A stretch of DNA of 64,000 nucleotides, taken from Lachnospiraceae bacterium. Its GTDB lineage: Bacteria; Bacillota; Clostridia; Lachnospirales; Lachnospiraceae. The translations under genes were made by a program, and so were the position numbers. Positions within the stretch are counted from its first letter, which is position 1; every line of letters starts with the position of its first letter. Below, piece after piece: positions 6,842 to 15,718 of this stretch. The stretch lies in the NCBI GenBank assembly GCA_014239155.1, contig JAAZZQ010000003.1, forward strand, positions 1 through 64,000. The letters run 5' to 3'. The notes below the pieces were generated by a model, which had not been told where the DNA came from, made no database searches, and saw nothing but the letters and a program-made list of their open reading frames with translations.

Positions 6842-8932
6842 ATGAATGTTTACACAACTGATAAGATCCGAAACATAGTATTGTTAGGTCATGGCGGGGC
6901 TGGAAAGACAAGTCTCGTGGAATCAATGGCGTATCTGTCAGGTATCACGTCGCGTATGGGACGTGTGGAGGACGGAAATACAGTCAGTGATTTTGGCAAA
7001 GAGGAACAGAAAAGAAAGATTTCAATTAGCACATCAGTCGTGCCAATTGAATGGGACGGCGTAAAGATTAATATTCTTGATACACCGGGGTATTTTGATT
7101 TTATTGGTGAGGTCGAAGAGGCGATTAGTGCGGCGGATGCGGCAGTCATTGTGGTATCAGGCAAGTCTGGTGTTGAAGCGGGTACAGAGAAGGCATGGGA
7201 GTTGTGTGAGAAATACAAGCTGCCAAGAATGATTTATGTGACTGGAATGGACGCGGACAATGCGTCGTTTAAGAATGTTGTGGAAAAACTTACAGAGATG
7301 TATGGCAAGAAGATTGCACCATTCCATTTTCCTATTAGAGAGAATGAGAAGTTTGTGGGTTATGTGAACGTTGTGAGTGAGACAGGAAACCGCTGGAAGG
7401 GCAAGGACGTTGAGCCGTGTGCGATACCAGATTATAGTATGGATAATTTGAATCTGTACAGAGATACGTTAATGGAAGCAGTTGCTGAGACGAGTGAGGA
7501 GTTTATGGATCGTTATTTTGGCGGTGAAACATTCTCCGAAAATGAGATTCGTGCAGCACTCCGTACAAACGTTATTGACAGTTCTATTGTTCCAATCAGT
7601 ATGGGTTCAAGTCTGTTATGTCAGGGTACATATACATTGTTGGATGATATTGTAAAATATATGCCAAGTCCTGAGAACAGACAGATCGCAGGCTTTAATA
7701 TGAAGACAAATGAGGTTTTTGAAGCGAACTATGATTTCTCAAAAGCAAAATCAGCTTATGTATTTAAGACAATTGTCGATCCATTTATTGGAAAATATTC
7801 TTTGATTAAAGTATGTTCTGGTGTGTTTAAGGCAGATGACACAATTTATAATAAGGATAAGGATGTTGAGGAAAAAGTTAATAAGCTTTATATATTACAG
7901 GGTAGCAAGCCAATTGAAATCAGTGAGCTTCATGCAGGTGATATTGGAGCAATTGCGAAACTTACCGCCGCGAGAACAGGAAATACCCTTTCCACAAAGG
8001 CGACTATAATTGAGTATGGTAAATTTGAAATTTCAAAGCCTTACACAGCAAAGCGCTATAAAGTACCCAACAAGGGTGACATTGATAAAGTATCACAGGC
8101 ATTGCAGAAGATGTCACATGAGGACCAAACTTTAAAGGTGGTCAATGATGTGGAAAACAGGCAAACTTTGCTCTATGGAATTGGTGATCAGCAACTTGAG
8201 ATTATTCAGAGTCGTCTGGCAAATGAATATAAGTGCGAGATTGAATTGAGTGATCCAAAGATTGCGTTTCGTGAGACAATTAAGAAGAAATCTGATGTGG
8301 AATATAAATATAAAAAACAATCTGGCGGACATGGACAGTATGGTCATGTTAAGATGCGTTTTGAGCCGTCTGGTGATTTAGAGAAAGCGTATGTGTTTGA
8401 GCAGGAGGTTGTCGGTGGTGCAGTTCCAAAGAATTATTTCCCTGCTGTCGAGAAGGGAATGCAAGAGTCAGTTTTGAAGGGACCTTTGGCAGCGTATCCA
8501 GTTGTTGGGGTGAAGGGTATTTTGTACGATGGTTCTTATCATGCTGTGGATTCTTCGGAGATGGCGTTTAAGACTGCTGCCATTCAGGCGTTTAAGAAAG
8601 GGTTTATGGAAGCAGGACCTGTACTTCTTGAGCCAATTGCGTCCCTTAAGGTAACAGCACCAGAGCGTTATACTGGTGATATTATGGGAGATTTAAACAA
8701 GCGGCGCGGCAGAGTGCTTGGCATGAATCCAGCTGGAAACGGCAAGCAGGTTATCGAAGCAGATATTCCAATGATGGAACTGACAGGGTACTGTACAGTA
8801 CTGCGTTCTATGACTGGTGGACGCGGAAACTTTGAGTATGAAATAACGAGGTATGAGCAGACTCCAAGTGATATTCAAGAGGCACAAGTGAAAGCAAGAG
8901 CAAACAAGGTGGCGGATTCTGCTGAGGCATAA
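6842..8932 (+). CDS. Elongation factor G-like translational GTPase (EF-G paralogue)
   Basis: Product of 696 residues with the full five-domain layout of EF-G: GTPase domain with P-loop GHGGAGKTS (16-24) and DTPGYFDF (about 80-87); a domain II from about 295; domains III-V with SGGHGQYGHVKMRFEP and the C-terminal GDIMGDLNKRRGRVLGM typical of domain V. The guanine-specificity element reads VTGMDAD where canonical EF-G has VNKMD, so it is a paralogue rather than the housekeeping FusA, whose gene normally lies in the str ribosomal operon. Such extra copies are common in Clostridia; roles in ribosome recycling or stress have been suggested for some EF-G paralogues but cannot be assigned here. Ribosome site AGGAGGT, own promoter and terminator. 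Confidence 0.85.
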   Translation: MNVYTTDKIRNIVLLGHGGAGKTSLVESMAYLSGITSRMGRVEDGNTVSDFGKEEQKRKISISTSVVPIEWDGVKINILDTPGYFDFIGEVEEAISAADAAVIVVSGKSGVEAGTEKAWELCEKYKLPRMIYVTGMDADNASFKNVVEKLTEMYGKKIAPFHFPIRENEKFVGYVNVVSETGNRWKGKDVEPCAIPDYSMDNLNLYRDTLMEAVAETSEEFMDRYFGGETFSENEIRAALRTNVIDSSIVPISMGSSLLCQGTYTLLDDIVKYMPSPENRQIAGFNMKTNEVFEANYDFSKAKSAYVFKTIVDPFIGKYSLIKVCSGVFKADDTIYNKDKDVEEKVNKLYILQGSKPIEISELHAGDIGAIAKLTAARTGNTLSTKATIIEYGKFEISKPYTAKRYKVPNKGDIDKVSQALQKMSHEDQTLKVVNDVENRQTLLYGIGDQQLEIIQSRLANEYKCEIELSDPKIAFRETIKKKSDVEYKYKKQSGGHGQYGHVKMRFEPSGDLEKAYVFEQEVVGGAVPKNYFPAVEKGMQESVLKGPLAAYPVVGVKGILYDGSYHAVDSSEMAFKTAAIQAFKKGFMEAGPVLLEPIASLKVTAPERYTGDIMGDLNKRRGRVLGMNPAGNGKQVIEADIPMMELTGYCTVLRSMTGGRGNFEYEITRYEQTPSDIQEAQVKARANKVADSAEA

Positions 8933-9008
8933 AATAGTGCAAGCTGAGCTTTATCCCAGCCAGAGAAGATGCCCGTTTTTATAAATGGCGGGTAAATAAG
9001 TATTTAAA

Positions 9009-9050
9009 AGAGTGCATCAAGCTATAATTTTGGCGGATGCGCTCTTTTTT
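9009..9050 (+). terminator. Terminator after the EF-G-like gene
   Basis: Ten-base-pair stem AGAGTGCATC / GATGCGCTCT with one G-T pair, then six T. Confidence 0.8.
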
Positions 9051-9098
9051 GCGATTTTAAATGAATTATGGGATTGTTTATATATAATGAAAAATTTT

Positions 9099-10424
9099 TT
9101 ATATATTAGATTTGGATTTAAATTGGTTGCGAAGTGTTATCACAAAAGTTGTACCACCACCCAGCGTATCAGTTACTTTAATATTTCCGTGGTGGGCAGT
9201 AATAATATCACAAGCAATGGATAATCCAAGCCCAAAGTGGTTTTTGTCGCTACGGGCCTTTTCACTGCGGTAAAAACGGTCAAATATTTTTGATTTTTCC
9301 TCATCGCTGATTCCCATACCTGTATCAGAAATTGTTATTTCAAAGTGCCTGTTTACATAGGCGACAGATAGACGGATAATACCACCTTTAGGGGTATAAC
9401 TAATGGCATTGTGGAGGAAAATTGTGAGTACTTGTATCATACGGTCGCTGTCACATATACAATCTGGAAGTGGGTTTTCAGGGAGCGAGGCAATAATTTT
9501 AATGTGCTTTACTGCCGCCATATATTCAAAAGTTTCACAGGCATTTAGCACTAAGGTGTCAAGTTGGGTGTGTACTGGTCTAATGTCGAGGTGTCCAGTA
9601 TCGCAACTTAATAGAGTGAGCATATCGTTTAAAAGCTTTGATGTACGAAGTGCTTCGTTTTTAATAGTGGTTAGTTCAGAACATATATTATTATTAAGTC
9701 CTACTTCGGCACAAGAAAGTATGACTGCAAGTGGTGTGCGAAGTTCGTGCGAAGCAGAAGCGATAAATTGATTCTGTCGGAGCCGGCTTGCTTCTATAGG
9801 GTTTAGTAATTTTCCTGTAAAAATCCATGCAAATATCCAGATAACAATAAGAGCAAGCGCAACAATACCAAAAAATAAAAAACGCTGCCTTACTACTTGG
9901 TTTTGGAGGTTCTCGAGTGGCGCAACCAACAAAATTTTTAGACTTGATGTATTTTTCTGCATATGAATTACAAAGCAGCAATATTTGGAGGAAGTTATTT
10001 TTGTGTTATTTTTGTATTCCAAAATAAAAGAGACATAATTACTTTTATAAGAAAGTGTATGTGGAGTTTTGGAGAAATTTTCATTTTGGTAATAGTGCCA
10101 AGCTTGTTCAAGCACTTGTTTTCTTTCTTGATTTTCATATAATTTATTGATATCATACAAAAACTCTGTGTTATTGTCCATTAGGGATACATAATATTTT
10201 TTGCCAGATTCTAGTTGTGACAACCATGTATTGCTGATAACGTCTTGTTGCTCAATATAGGAAACAATAGTGTAAATATCGCTCTGATAGGAATACATTT
10301 TGTTTTTCATCATACTGCTCTCAGATATAAACAAATAACCAAGAGTCATAATAACTAAAATTAGTGTGGTGATACCACCATTTAATAGTGTCAGTTGAAA
10401 GTGGGCTTTTTTTATGGTATTCAT
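9099..10424 (-). CDS. Two-component sensor histidine kinase
   Basis: Product of 441 residues: a transmembrane helix at about 14-33, an extracellular sensor region of about 140 residues, a second helix at about 178-202, then the cytoplasmic kinase. The phosphorylated His is in SASHELRTPLAV (about 228); the ATPase domain shows the N box FLHNAISYTPKGG, the G1 box DTGMGIS, an F-containing KIFDRFYRSE and the G2 box HFGLGLSIA. No clear HAMP domain. The response regulator gene lies 30 bases upstream on the same strand, so the two form an operon. The signal sensed is unknown; the C-terminus is rich in Lys, Ser and Asn. Confidence 0.9.
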   Translation of the reverse strand: MNTIKKAHFQLTLLNGGITTLILVIMTLGYLFISESSMMKNKMYSYQSDIYTIVSYIEQQDVISNTWLSQLESGKKYYVSLMDNNTEFLYDINKLYENQERKQVLEQAWHYYQNENFSKTPHTLSYKSNYVSFILEYKNNTKITSSKYCCFVIHMQKNTSSLKILLVAPLENLQNQVVRQRFLFFGIVALALIVIWIFAWIFTGKLLNPIEASRLRQNQFIASASHELRTPLAVILSCAEVGLNNNICSELTTIKNEALRTSKLLNDMLTLLSCDTGHLDIRPVHTQLDTLVLNACETFEYMAAVKHIKIIASLPENPLPDCICDSDRMIQVLTIFLHNAISYTPKGGIIRLSVAYVNRHFEITISDTGMGISDEEKSKIFDRFYRSEKARSDKNHFGLGLSIACDIITAHHGNIKVTDTLGGGTTFVITLRNQFKSKSNI

Positions 10425-10454
10425 AATAAAAAGTTTTCCTCCAAAATAAGCATT

Positions 10455-11129
10455 TTACTCTTCTAACAGACAATAACCAATACTGCGAATGGTTCTTAAT
10501 TTTAAACGACTACCAACTGTCTTAAGTCGTCTGCGGACAAAGTAAATATAATTGTCAAGATTTCCTTCTTCAACATCACTGTCAGGTCCCCAGATTTTTA
10601 ATAGAAGAGTGTTTCTAGAGAGTGTTTGCCCGCCATTTTTAATAAAAATTTCAAGCATTGTACCTTCACGTTTAGAACAAGTGCAACTACCATTTGGTCC
10701 TGTAAGTGTATTTGAAGTGTTGTCAAAGTAGATATCGCAGTAGGTGGGTAAAATTGTTTGATTGATGATAGGGGAACGCCTAGTGACGCATTGAATACGT
10801 GCTAATAATTCTTCAAATGCAAATGGTTTGACCAAATAATCGTCGGCGCCAAGGTTAAGCCCAGTTACCTTGTCATTTAAAGTTCCAAGGGCAGTAATTA
10901 GAATAATCGGAATATTGATCCCTTCTCTACGAAGTTTGGTTAGTACCATAGTGCCCTCCATATTGGGTAACATTCTATCAAGTAGTATAATGTCGTGAAT
11001 ATTTTGTGTAGCATAGTATAGCGCTTCTTCTCCGTCGTAGCAAGAGTCTACGCTAAATCCCTTTGAAATTAGTTGAGTTGTGAGTAATTCGTTCAATTTC
11101 TTATCATCTTCGGCAAGTAAGATACGCAT
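10455..11129 (-). CDS. OmpR/PhoB-family response regulator
   Basis: Product of 224 residues. The receiver domain has the acidic pocket (LLAEDDKKL), the phosphoacceptor Asp in IILLDRMLPNMEG (about 51) and the conserved Lys in DDYLVKPF. A winged-helix DNA-binding domain follows from about 130, with NYIYFVRRRLKTVGSRLKLR and TIRSIGYCL at the end. The usual recognition-helix region is present, so it should bind direct repeats of DNA. Start supported by GGAGG six bases upstream. Paired with the histidine kinase that follows. Three direct repeats about 100-130 bases upstream are a likely autoregulatory site. Confidence 0.92.
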   Translation of the reverse strand: MRILLAEDDKKLNELLTTQLISKGFSVDSCYDGEEALYYATQNIHDIILLDRMLPNMEGTMVLTKLRREGINIPIILITALGTLNDKVTGLNLGADDYLVKPFAFEELLARIQCVTRRSPIINQTILPTYCDIYFDNTSNTLTGPNGSCTCSKREGTMLEIFIKNGGQTLSRNTLLLKIWGPDSDVEEGNLDNYIYFVRRRLKTVGSRLKLRTIRSIGYCLLEE

Positions 11130-11228
11130 AGTTGCTCCTCCATTTGGTATATTTAATATAAATAGTTTTTTGTATTAGTTTAAAGTCTAAAGATCGTTTC
11201 TAATGTAAGTTATATTTTACTTTATTTT

Positions 11229-11261
11229 TCTCTAAATTATCTCTAAATTTATCTTTAAGTT
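11229..11261 (-). promoter_or_regulatory. Three 11-bp direct repeats upstream of the response regulator gene
   Basis: On the plus strand TCTCTAAATTA, TCTCTAAATTT and ATCTTTAAGTT follow each other with exact 11-base spacing. This is the arrangement bound by OmpR/PhoB-type regulators. A TAAAAT -10 with no good -35 lies just downstream (minus-strand sense), as expected for an activated promoter. Binding is inferred. Confidence 0.5.
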
Positions 11262-11394
11262 AAATTACTCTCTTGGAGATTTTTGCGCAATTAGTAGTCT
11301 GTGTTTATTATAGGAAAACCATTGTGTATTATCAATAAGAATATTTTAACATTGATTTATAATCTATGTTGCAGATTAAGGTAGTATTGAGACT

Positions 11395-11556
11395 TTGGAA
11401 CAATGGATTGTAGAGCTTGATATACTATATTTGAATAATATTGTATTAGAAAATGGGGTTTATATTCAGAGCATAGAATATATTGAGAGAAGGCAAAGCA
11501 TTGATGAGACAGTGATGGTGATTTTGAAAAGTGTAGAAATATATCTGTACGAGTAA
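11395..11556 (+). CDS. Possible small ORF or gene remnant, unknown
   Basis: An open frame of about 53 residues, from a TTG codon to a TAA, encodes LEQWIVELDILYLNNIVLEN and then GVYIQSIEYIERRQSIDETV. The composition looks like protein-coding sequence, but no ATG start or good ribosome site is present and no family is recognised. It may be the 3' remnant of a lost gene. Confidence 0.25.
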   Translation: MEQWIVELDILYLNNIVLENGVYIQSIEYIERRQSIDETVMVILKSVEIYLYE

Positions 11557-11560
11557 ATTA

Positions 11561-11589
11561 TTGCAACTTTAATGGAAACATGATATGCT
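11561..11589 (+). promoter_or_regulatory. Promoter for the small zinc-ribbon gene
   Basis: TTGCAA at 11561-11566 and TATGCT at 11584-11589, 17 bases apart with a TG extension. Confidence 0.5.
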
Positions 11590-11644
11590 GAAAACACACC
11601 TAAAGGAAAAAAGATTGTTGATAGCTATAAACAGGTAAATAAAT

Positions 11645-11812
11645 ATGGGACGAAAAGCAAAAGATAAAAATACATTGGAATATATTTGTCCAAAGTGTAA
11701 AACAAAAATAGCTGTGGAAAAAGGGAAACGAGTGCCATCGTTATATTGTAAGAACTGTATGAAGTCGAAACAGTTGACTATGTTAAGGTTAATATATCAG
11801 AAAGTAGATTAA
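11645..11812 (+). CDS. Small zinc-ribbon protein, 55 residues
   Basis: ATG at 11645 opens a frame of 55 residues beginning MGRKAKDKNTLEYICPKCKT and ending at TAA 11812. Two CxxC pairs (CPKC at 15-18, CKNC at 35-38) with 16 residues between them form a likely four-Cys zinc ribbon; the rest is strongly basic. A consensus-like promoter lies about 50 bases upstream. The ribosome site (CAGGT) is weak. Function unknown; nucleic-acid or ribosome binding would be typical of such a protein but is only an inference. Confidence 0.5.
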   Translation: MGRKAKDKNTLEYICPKCKTKIAVEKGKRVPSLYCKNCMKSKQLTMLRLIYQKVD

Positions 11813-11851
11813 TTGACCGAAATAGTAAATAAAAATGTTTCATAGAGGGAT

Positions 11852-11886
11852 AAGCGATTAGGGAAGAGAAATTTCCCTAATCGCTT
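11852..11886 (-). terminator. 14-bp perfect hairpin at the end of the ABC transporter operon
   Basis: AAGCGATTAGGGAA (11852-11865) is perfectly repeated in reverse at 11873-11886, with a seven-base loop. It overlaps the stop codon of the permease gene on the minus strand. The T tract is poor on both sides. Confidence 0.55.
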
Positions 11887-12719
11887 TGTTCCATTTTCTT
11901 TTCCAAAAGATTTAGAAGACCATAAATGCCCATTGCAATAATGCAGAGAATAACAATACTTAAAATAACCATATCCAGTTTAAAAACTTGACTTCCATAG
12001 ATAATTAGATATCCTAAGCCTCTTCTTCCTGCAAGAAACTCTCCAATAATTACACCTACTAATGCGAGACCGATATTGACTTTTGATAGAGAAATAAAGG
12101 TAGGAATATTTCCCGGAAATACAACCTTGGTAAAAGCTTGCAGTTTTGTGCCACCCAATGTCTCAATGAGTTTTAATCGTTCTGGATCGGTTTGTGCGAA
12201 TGATTGATATAAGTTTAAAATACAACCAAATATACCGACTGATATTCCACATAAGATAATCGTGCGGGGACCTGTGCCTAGCCATACAATAATTAGTGGT
12301 GCCAGCGCAGATTTTGGAAGACTATTTAGCACAATTAAAAATGGTTCAAACAGTTCTCCAAGTGAAGGATAGAACCAGAAAAAGGTAGCCATCAGCATGG
12401 AGAGAATGATAATTAGCAAAAAACTTATTCCTGATTCTAAAAGAGTAATGCCAATATGATTTAATAAAGACATATCTTTTATGTCATACCAGAATAATTG
12501 TGCAATTGCAATAGGGGAGCTAAAGTAAAAACGGTCAATCCAGCCTAAATCAGAGGATACCTGCCAAAGCATTATAAAAACAACAAACAGCAAGATTCGG
12601 CTCCAAAAAATATATAGTTTCTGTAATTTCTGACGGCGGAGAAAGTTTTTTTGCCCAGTTGTCAGTGTAGCCGCTTTGTTTTTGTCTTTAAATTTACGAC
12701 TATAATCCGGTATTTTCAT
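11877..12719 (-). CDS. ABC transporter permease, SsuC/TauC-like
   Basis: Product of 280 residues with about six membrane helices and the BPD_transp_1 coupling signature: ETLGGTKLQAFTKVVFPGNI near residue 190 corresponds to the EAA loop that docks with the ATPase. It belongs to the nitrate/sulfonate/taurine/thiamine-precursor group. The start at 12719 is chosen because GGAGGG lies nine bases before it; the open frame extends upstream without a ribosome site. It overlaps the ATPase gene by 20 bases, so the two are translated from one mRNA. No substrate-binding protein gene lies next to them, so the substrate cannot be inferred. Confidence 0.85.
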   Translation of the reverse strand: MKIPDYSRKFKDKNKAATLTTGQKNFLRRQKLQKLYIFWSRILLFVVFIMLWQVSSDLGWIDRFYFSSPIAIAQLFWYDIKDMSLLNHIGITLLESGISFLLIIILSMLMATFFWFYPSLGELFEPFLIVLNSLPKSALAPLIIVWLGTGPRTIILCGISVGIFGCILNLYQSFAQTDPERLKLIETLGGTKLQAFTKVVFPGNIPTFISLSKVNIGLALVGVIIGEFLAGRRGLGYLIIYGSQVFKLDMVILSIVILCIIAMGIYGLLNLLEKKMEQSD

Positions 12720-13488
12720 TTTGCATTTCCCTCCATATTTTATCAAAATATTCTTGAAAAAGACTTGATTTTCTTATGTTGTCTCTCTCAATTCCATTTG
12801 CTTCAAATTCGATTGGAATGATATCTTTTACAGTGCAAGGCGATTTTGTAAGTACAAAAATGATATCTGCCATAGATATTGCCTCGGAGATATCATGTGT
12901 TACAAGAATGGCTGTTTTCTGTTCAGATTTAATAATATCATGTACATCTTTCGACACATTGAGTCTAGTTTGATAGTCTAGTGCACTGAATGGCTCATCA
13001 AGTAGGAGAAGGTCGGGACGGATAGCGAGCGTTCGAATTAGAGCAATTCTTTGGCGCATACCGCCAGACAACGCAGATGGTTTTTGATTTTTTACATTCG
13101 ATAGGTGATATTTTTCTAACAAACTGTCCACTAATTCTAAATTTTCTGCTGTTTTCCTTTTTTGTATCTCAAGACCAAGTGTAATATTCTGGTATACTGT
13201 GCGCCACTCTAACAAGTGGTCATGCTGTAACATATATCCCACACGTGGAGCATTAAAATCTTCAGAGTAAAATGTAATAAAGCCGCTTACGGGTTTAAGT
13301 AGATTTGCAATTAAAGAGAGAACTGTAGATTTGCCGCAACCGCTTGGACCGACTAGGGCTGCAAAAACACCTTTCTCAATTAAAAAATTTATGTCATTAA
13401 GAACCTTTACTTCACCGAGATTGCTGTAATAGGAAAAATTTACGTGATCTAGACGGAGAAAAGGTTTTTTATGAAGATTTTGGGACAT
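12700..13488 (-). CDS. ABC transporter ATP-binding protein, SsuB/TauB-like
   Basis: Product of 262 residues: Walker A GPSGCGKST, Q-loop YMLQHDHLLEWRTVYQN, signature SALSGGMRQR, Walker B LLLLDEPFSALD and the switch His in ILVTHDISEA. The Q-loop sequence (DHLLEWRTVYQNI) is characteristic of the nitrate/sulfonate/taurine importers. The ATG at 13488 is chosen over an upstream one 126 bases earlier because the product then begins MSQNLHKKPFLRLDHVNFSY, the normal length, and AAAGGCGG precedes it. First gene of a two-gene operon with the permease. Confidence 0.88.
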   Translation of the reverse strand: MSQNLHKKPFLRLDHVNFSYYSNLGEVKVLNDINFLIEKGVFAALVGPSGCGKSTVLSLIANLLKPVSGFITFYSEDFNAPRVGYMLQHDHLLEWRTVYQNITLGLEIQKRKTAENLELVDSLLEKYHLSNVKNQKPSALSGGMRQRIALIRTLAIRPDLLLLDEPFSALDYQTRLNVSKDVHDIIKSEQKTAILVTHDISEAISMADIIFVLTKSPCTVKDIIPIEFEANGIERDNIRKSSLFQEYFDKIWREMQNENTGL

Positions 13489-13746
13489 ATTGTAACCGCC
13501 GCCTTTCTGCGCTGCATTTCTGTATAGGATAATATATGAAAAAATATCATAAAAGTGATATGCATCTGAAAATGTAAAAAACAATAAACGCAGAACATTA
13601 GTTTGATAACACATAAAAATAAATATAGAAAATTATTATGATGGACATCTTTTGTCTATGCTCTTTGATATACTTTTATTCATAGTAATGGAAATGAAAG
13701 TGTTTAGATTTTTGGATAATCTCATGATTATGAAGGAGGACAAGAG

Positions 13747-15411
13747 ATGTTTTGTGCAAACTGTGGAAGGGAAATGAAAGAAAGTATTAAATTTTGCCCG
13801 GAGTGTGGTGCTCCTGTGGATATGACTCCGAATTTGAATACAAATATGGACACAAATTTAAACATGGCAGCAGAAAATATTTTTTCTGAGCGAAAACTTT
13901 ACGGTACTGGGAATTATGAAACACTTAGACAGATGACAGGAAAGGCAGAAAAGGTTAGAAAGATTTTTAATGTCATTATGACAATATTGTTGATTATGTA
14001 TGCGTATTTAATGATACGAGGACTTTCGGGAATGCTGGCTTCTGTACTAGAAGGTCAAGATACAATCTTACATTTTGCATTTAATGTGTTTGCAGTAATT
14101 CTTTTTACATGTGCTCTGTTGCATATCGGACTAGACATTGTTCTTCCAATTTTACAGAAAACAAAAATGATTCATGCAGAAGAATATTTAAAATGTATTG
14201 TAGCTAATGATAGGAGAGCACTGATGCATGCGTTAGGACAGATGAAATGTTCCGTTGTAAAAAGTGTCTATATGGACGAGCATGGAGAGGTATGTGCTGC
14301 GGGAAAGAAAAGCAAACATATATTTACAATTGAGAATGAAACATTAATGATGACTTCTCAAAAGGATAATTACAAGGCGGCGCTAGAACGAGAAACCATT
14401 GCGGCATGTTTGTTAAAATTTTTGGTTCCAGAAGCACCAATTAATGCGCTTGCAAATGAAAAGAGCAATCTTCGGCTATCGAGAATGAAATTGCTGCTTT
14501 CGATTGTTGCTTTCGTATGTGGAATTATAGCGGTCGTGATTGCCATTATTTATGGAACTGGAAACAATTATATTAATATGGTAAAAAATGGTTCGCCAGA
14601 AGCATATTCCAATATTACATATGGTGATGCATTTGATGCTTTTTTCCATAATTGTGAATGGCAATATTTTGAGTCGGAAGATAAAAGAAATGTAGTGGAA
14701 TTTCATGGAGATTGTATGTATGGTGACAATAAGGTTAAAGTATTGATACAATTTGTTGTAAATAAAGAACAGGGAACTTTTCATGTTTGGACTGCTGCGA
14801 TTGATGGCGAGGAACAGCCGGAATTGATTTATTCTTTGATGTTATTGAGCATATTTGAAAATTATGGAGAGGACAGCCAAAAGGGATATTTGCAGTTAGA
14901 TGATAATTTATTAACTGAAAAAGAAATGCAATCTTACAAGGGCGAAGCTTATTTGCAGTTAGATAGCGATTTATCAAATGAAAAAGATACGCAATTGTAT
15001 GAAGATGAGGTTTATAAGGGCGAAGAGTCTGTCTATAACAATGATTTTGATGATGATTGGAGTGTAGAAGAATTTGTTGAGAATAATGTTATCGCGTGGG
15101 AAGATGTTAAAGGATTGGCTGGGCGATGGAGTGATGGAACTATCGAAATTTCCATTAGTATATATACAGATGCAGATACGTATTATGTCTATAGTGAAGT
15201 GGGAACTTTTTTCTATGGTGAGATTTTGGGGACCTTATATTTTTTAGAAGGTGATGAAAATAGTTGGTATCTAATAGGAGAGTTAGCACAGGGAGACGAG
15301 TTTACTTTGCAGTATTGGGGTGGTGATGAATTTAAGATTATTGAGGCTTCTGAGGGATTGCGTTCTGTTATTGGCACTACATTATATTGTCAAGAACGTT
15401 ATGAGTCTTAG
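13747..15411 (+). CDS. Zinc-ribbon membrane protein of unknown function
   Basis: Product of 554 residues, not recognised beyond its domains. Residues 1-25 form a double CxxC zinc ribbon (MFCANCGREM, FCPECGAP). Two hydrophobic segments near 75-130 and one near 245-270 indicate membrane anchoring. The region after the last helix is acidic and probably extracellular. Around residues 380-422 a 21-residue segment beginning YLQL is tandemly repeated, and a beta-rich C-terminal domain follows. Ribosome site GGAGG is seven bases upstream. It is divergent from the ABC transporter operon and is followed by a hairpin. Confidence 0.75.
   Translation: MFCANCGREMKESIKFCPECGAPVDMTPNLNTNMDTNLNMAAENIFSERKLYGTGNYETLRQMTGKAEKVRKIFNVIMTILLIMYAYLMIRGLSGMLASVLEGQDTILHFAFNVFAVILFTCALLHIGLDIVLPILQKTKMIHAEEYLKCIVANDRRALMHALGQMKCSVVKSVYMDEHGEVCAAGKKSKHIFTIENETLMMTSQKDNYKAALERETIAACLLKFLVPEAPINALANEKSNLRLSRMKLLLSIVAFVCGIIAVVIAIIYGTGNNYINMVKNGSPEAYSNITYGDAFDAFFHNCEWQYFESEDKRNVVEFHGDCMYGDNKVKVLIQFVVNKEQGTFHVWTAAIDGEEQPELIYSLMLLSIFENYGEDSQKGYLQLDDNLLTEKEMQSYKGEAYLQLDSDLSNEKDTQLYEDEVYKGEESVYNNDFDDDWSVEEFVENNVIAWEDVKGLAGRWSDGTIEISISIYTDADTYYVYSEVGTFFYGEILGTLYFLEGDENSWYLIGELAQGDEFTLQYWGGDEFKIIEASEGLRSVIGTTLYCQERYES
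14887..15012 (+). repeat. 63-bp tandem duplication within the zinc-ribbon protein gene
   Basis: TATTTGCAGTTAGAT begins at both 14887 and 14950; each unit is 63 bases and encodes 21 acidic residues, so the frame is kept. The copies have diverged at several codons. Confidence 0.7.
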
Positions 15412-15437
15412 AGTATGTTTGAAAAATGCAACTTAAA

Positions 15438-15471
15438 AAGGTGTTCACTGCATTACTACAGTGAACACCTT
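15438..15471. terminator. 13-bp perfect hairpin after the zinc-ribbon protein gene
   Basis: AAGGTGTTCACTG / CAGTGAACACCTT with an eight-base loop. A run of five T follows only when read on the minus strand; on the plus strand the hairpin may stop transcription less well. The remaining bases to 15652 are A-rich without visible genes. Confidence 0.6.
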
Positions 15472-15652
15472 ACAAAAAGTATTAGTTGATTAGTTATTGT
15501 ATTATGTTATATGATGAAATTAGCTTATCATTTATAGCGTAATATGTTAAGAATCTACGCAAAAATAAAATTCCCTTCCCACCAAAAAAACAAACCTTAA
15601 AAAAATCCCATTATAAAAGCAAAAAACCTCTAAAAAAGAAAGGAATACTTTA

Positions 15653-15682
15653 TTGAACAAAATCTATTAATCATGTTATACT
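15653..15682 (+). promoter_or_regulatory. Promoter for the degenerate recombinase gene
   Basis: TTGAAC at 15653-15658 and TATACT at 15677-15682, 18 bases apart, with a TG extension. Confidence 0.6.
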
Positions 15683-15718
15683 ATTTCTATATTGCACCTA
15701 TAGAAAGGAGTGAATTTA

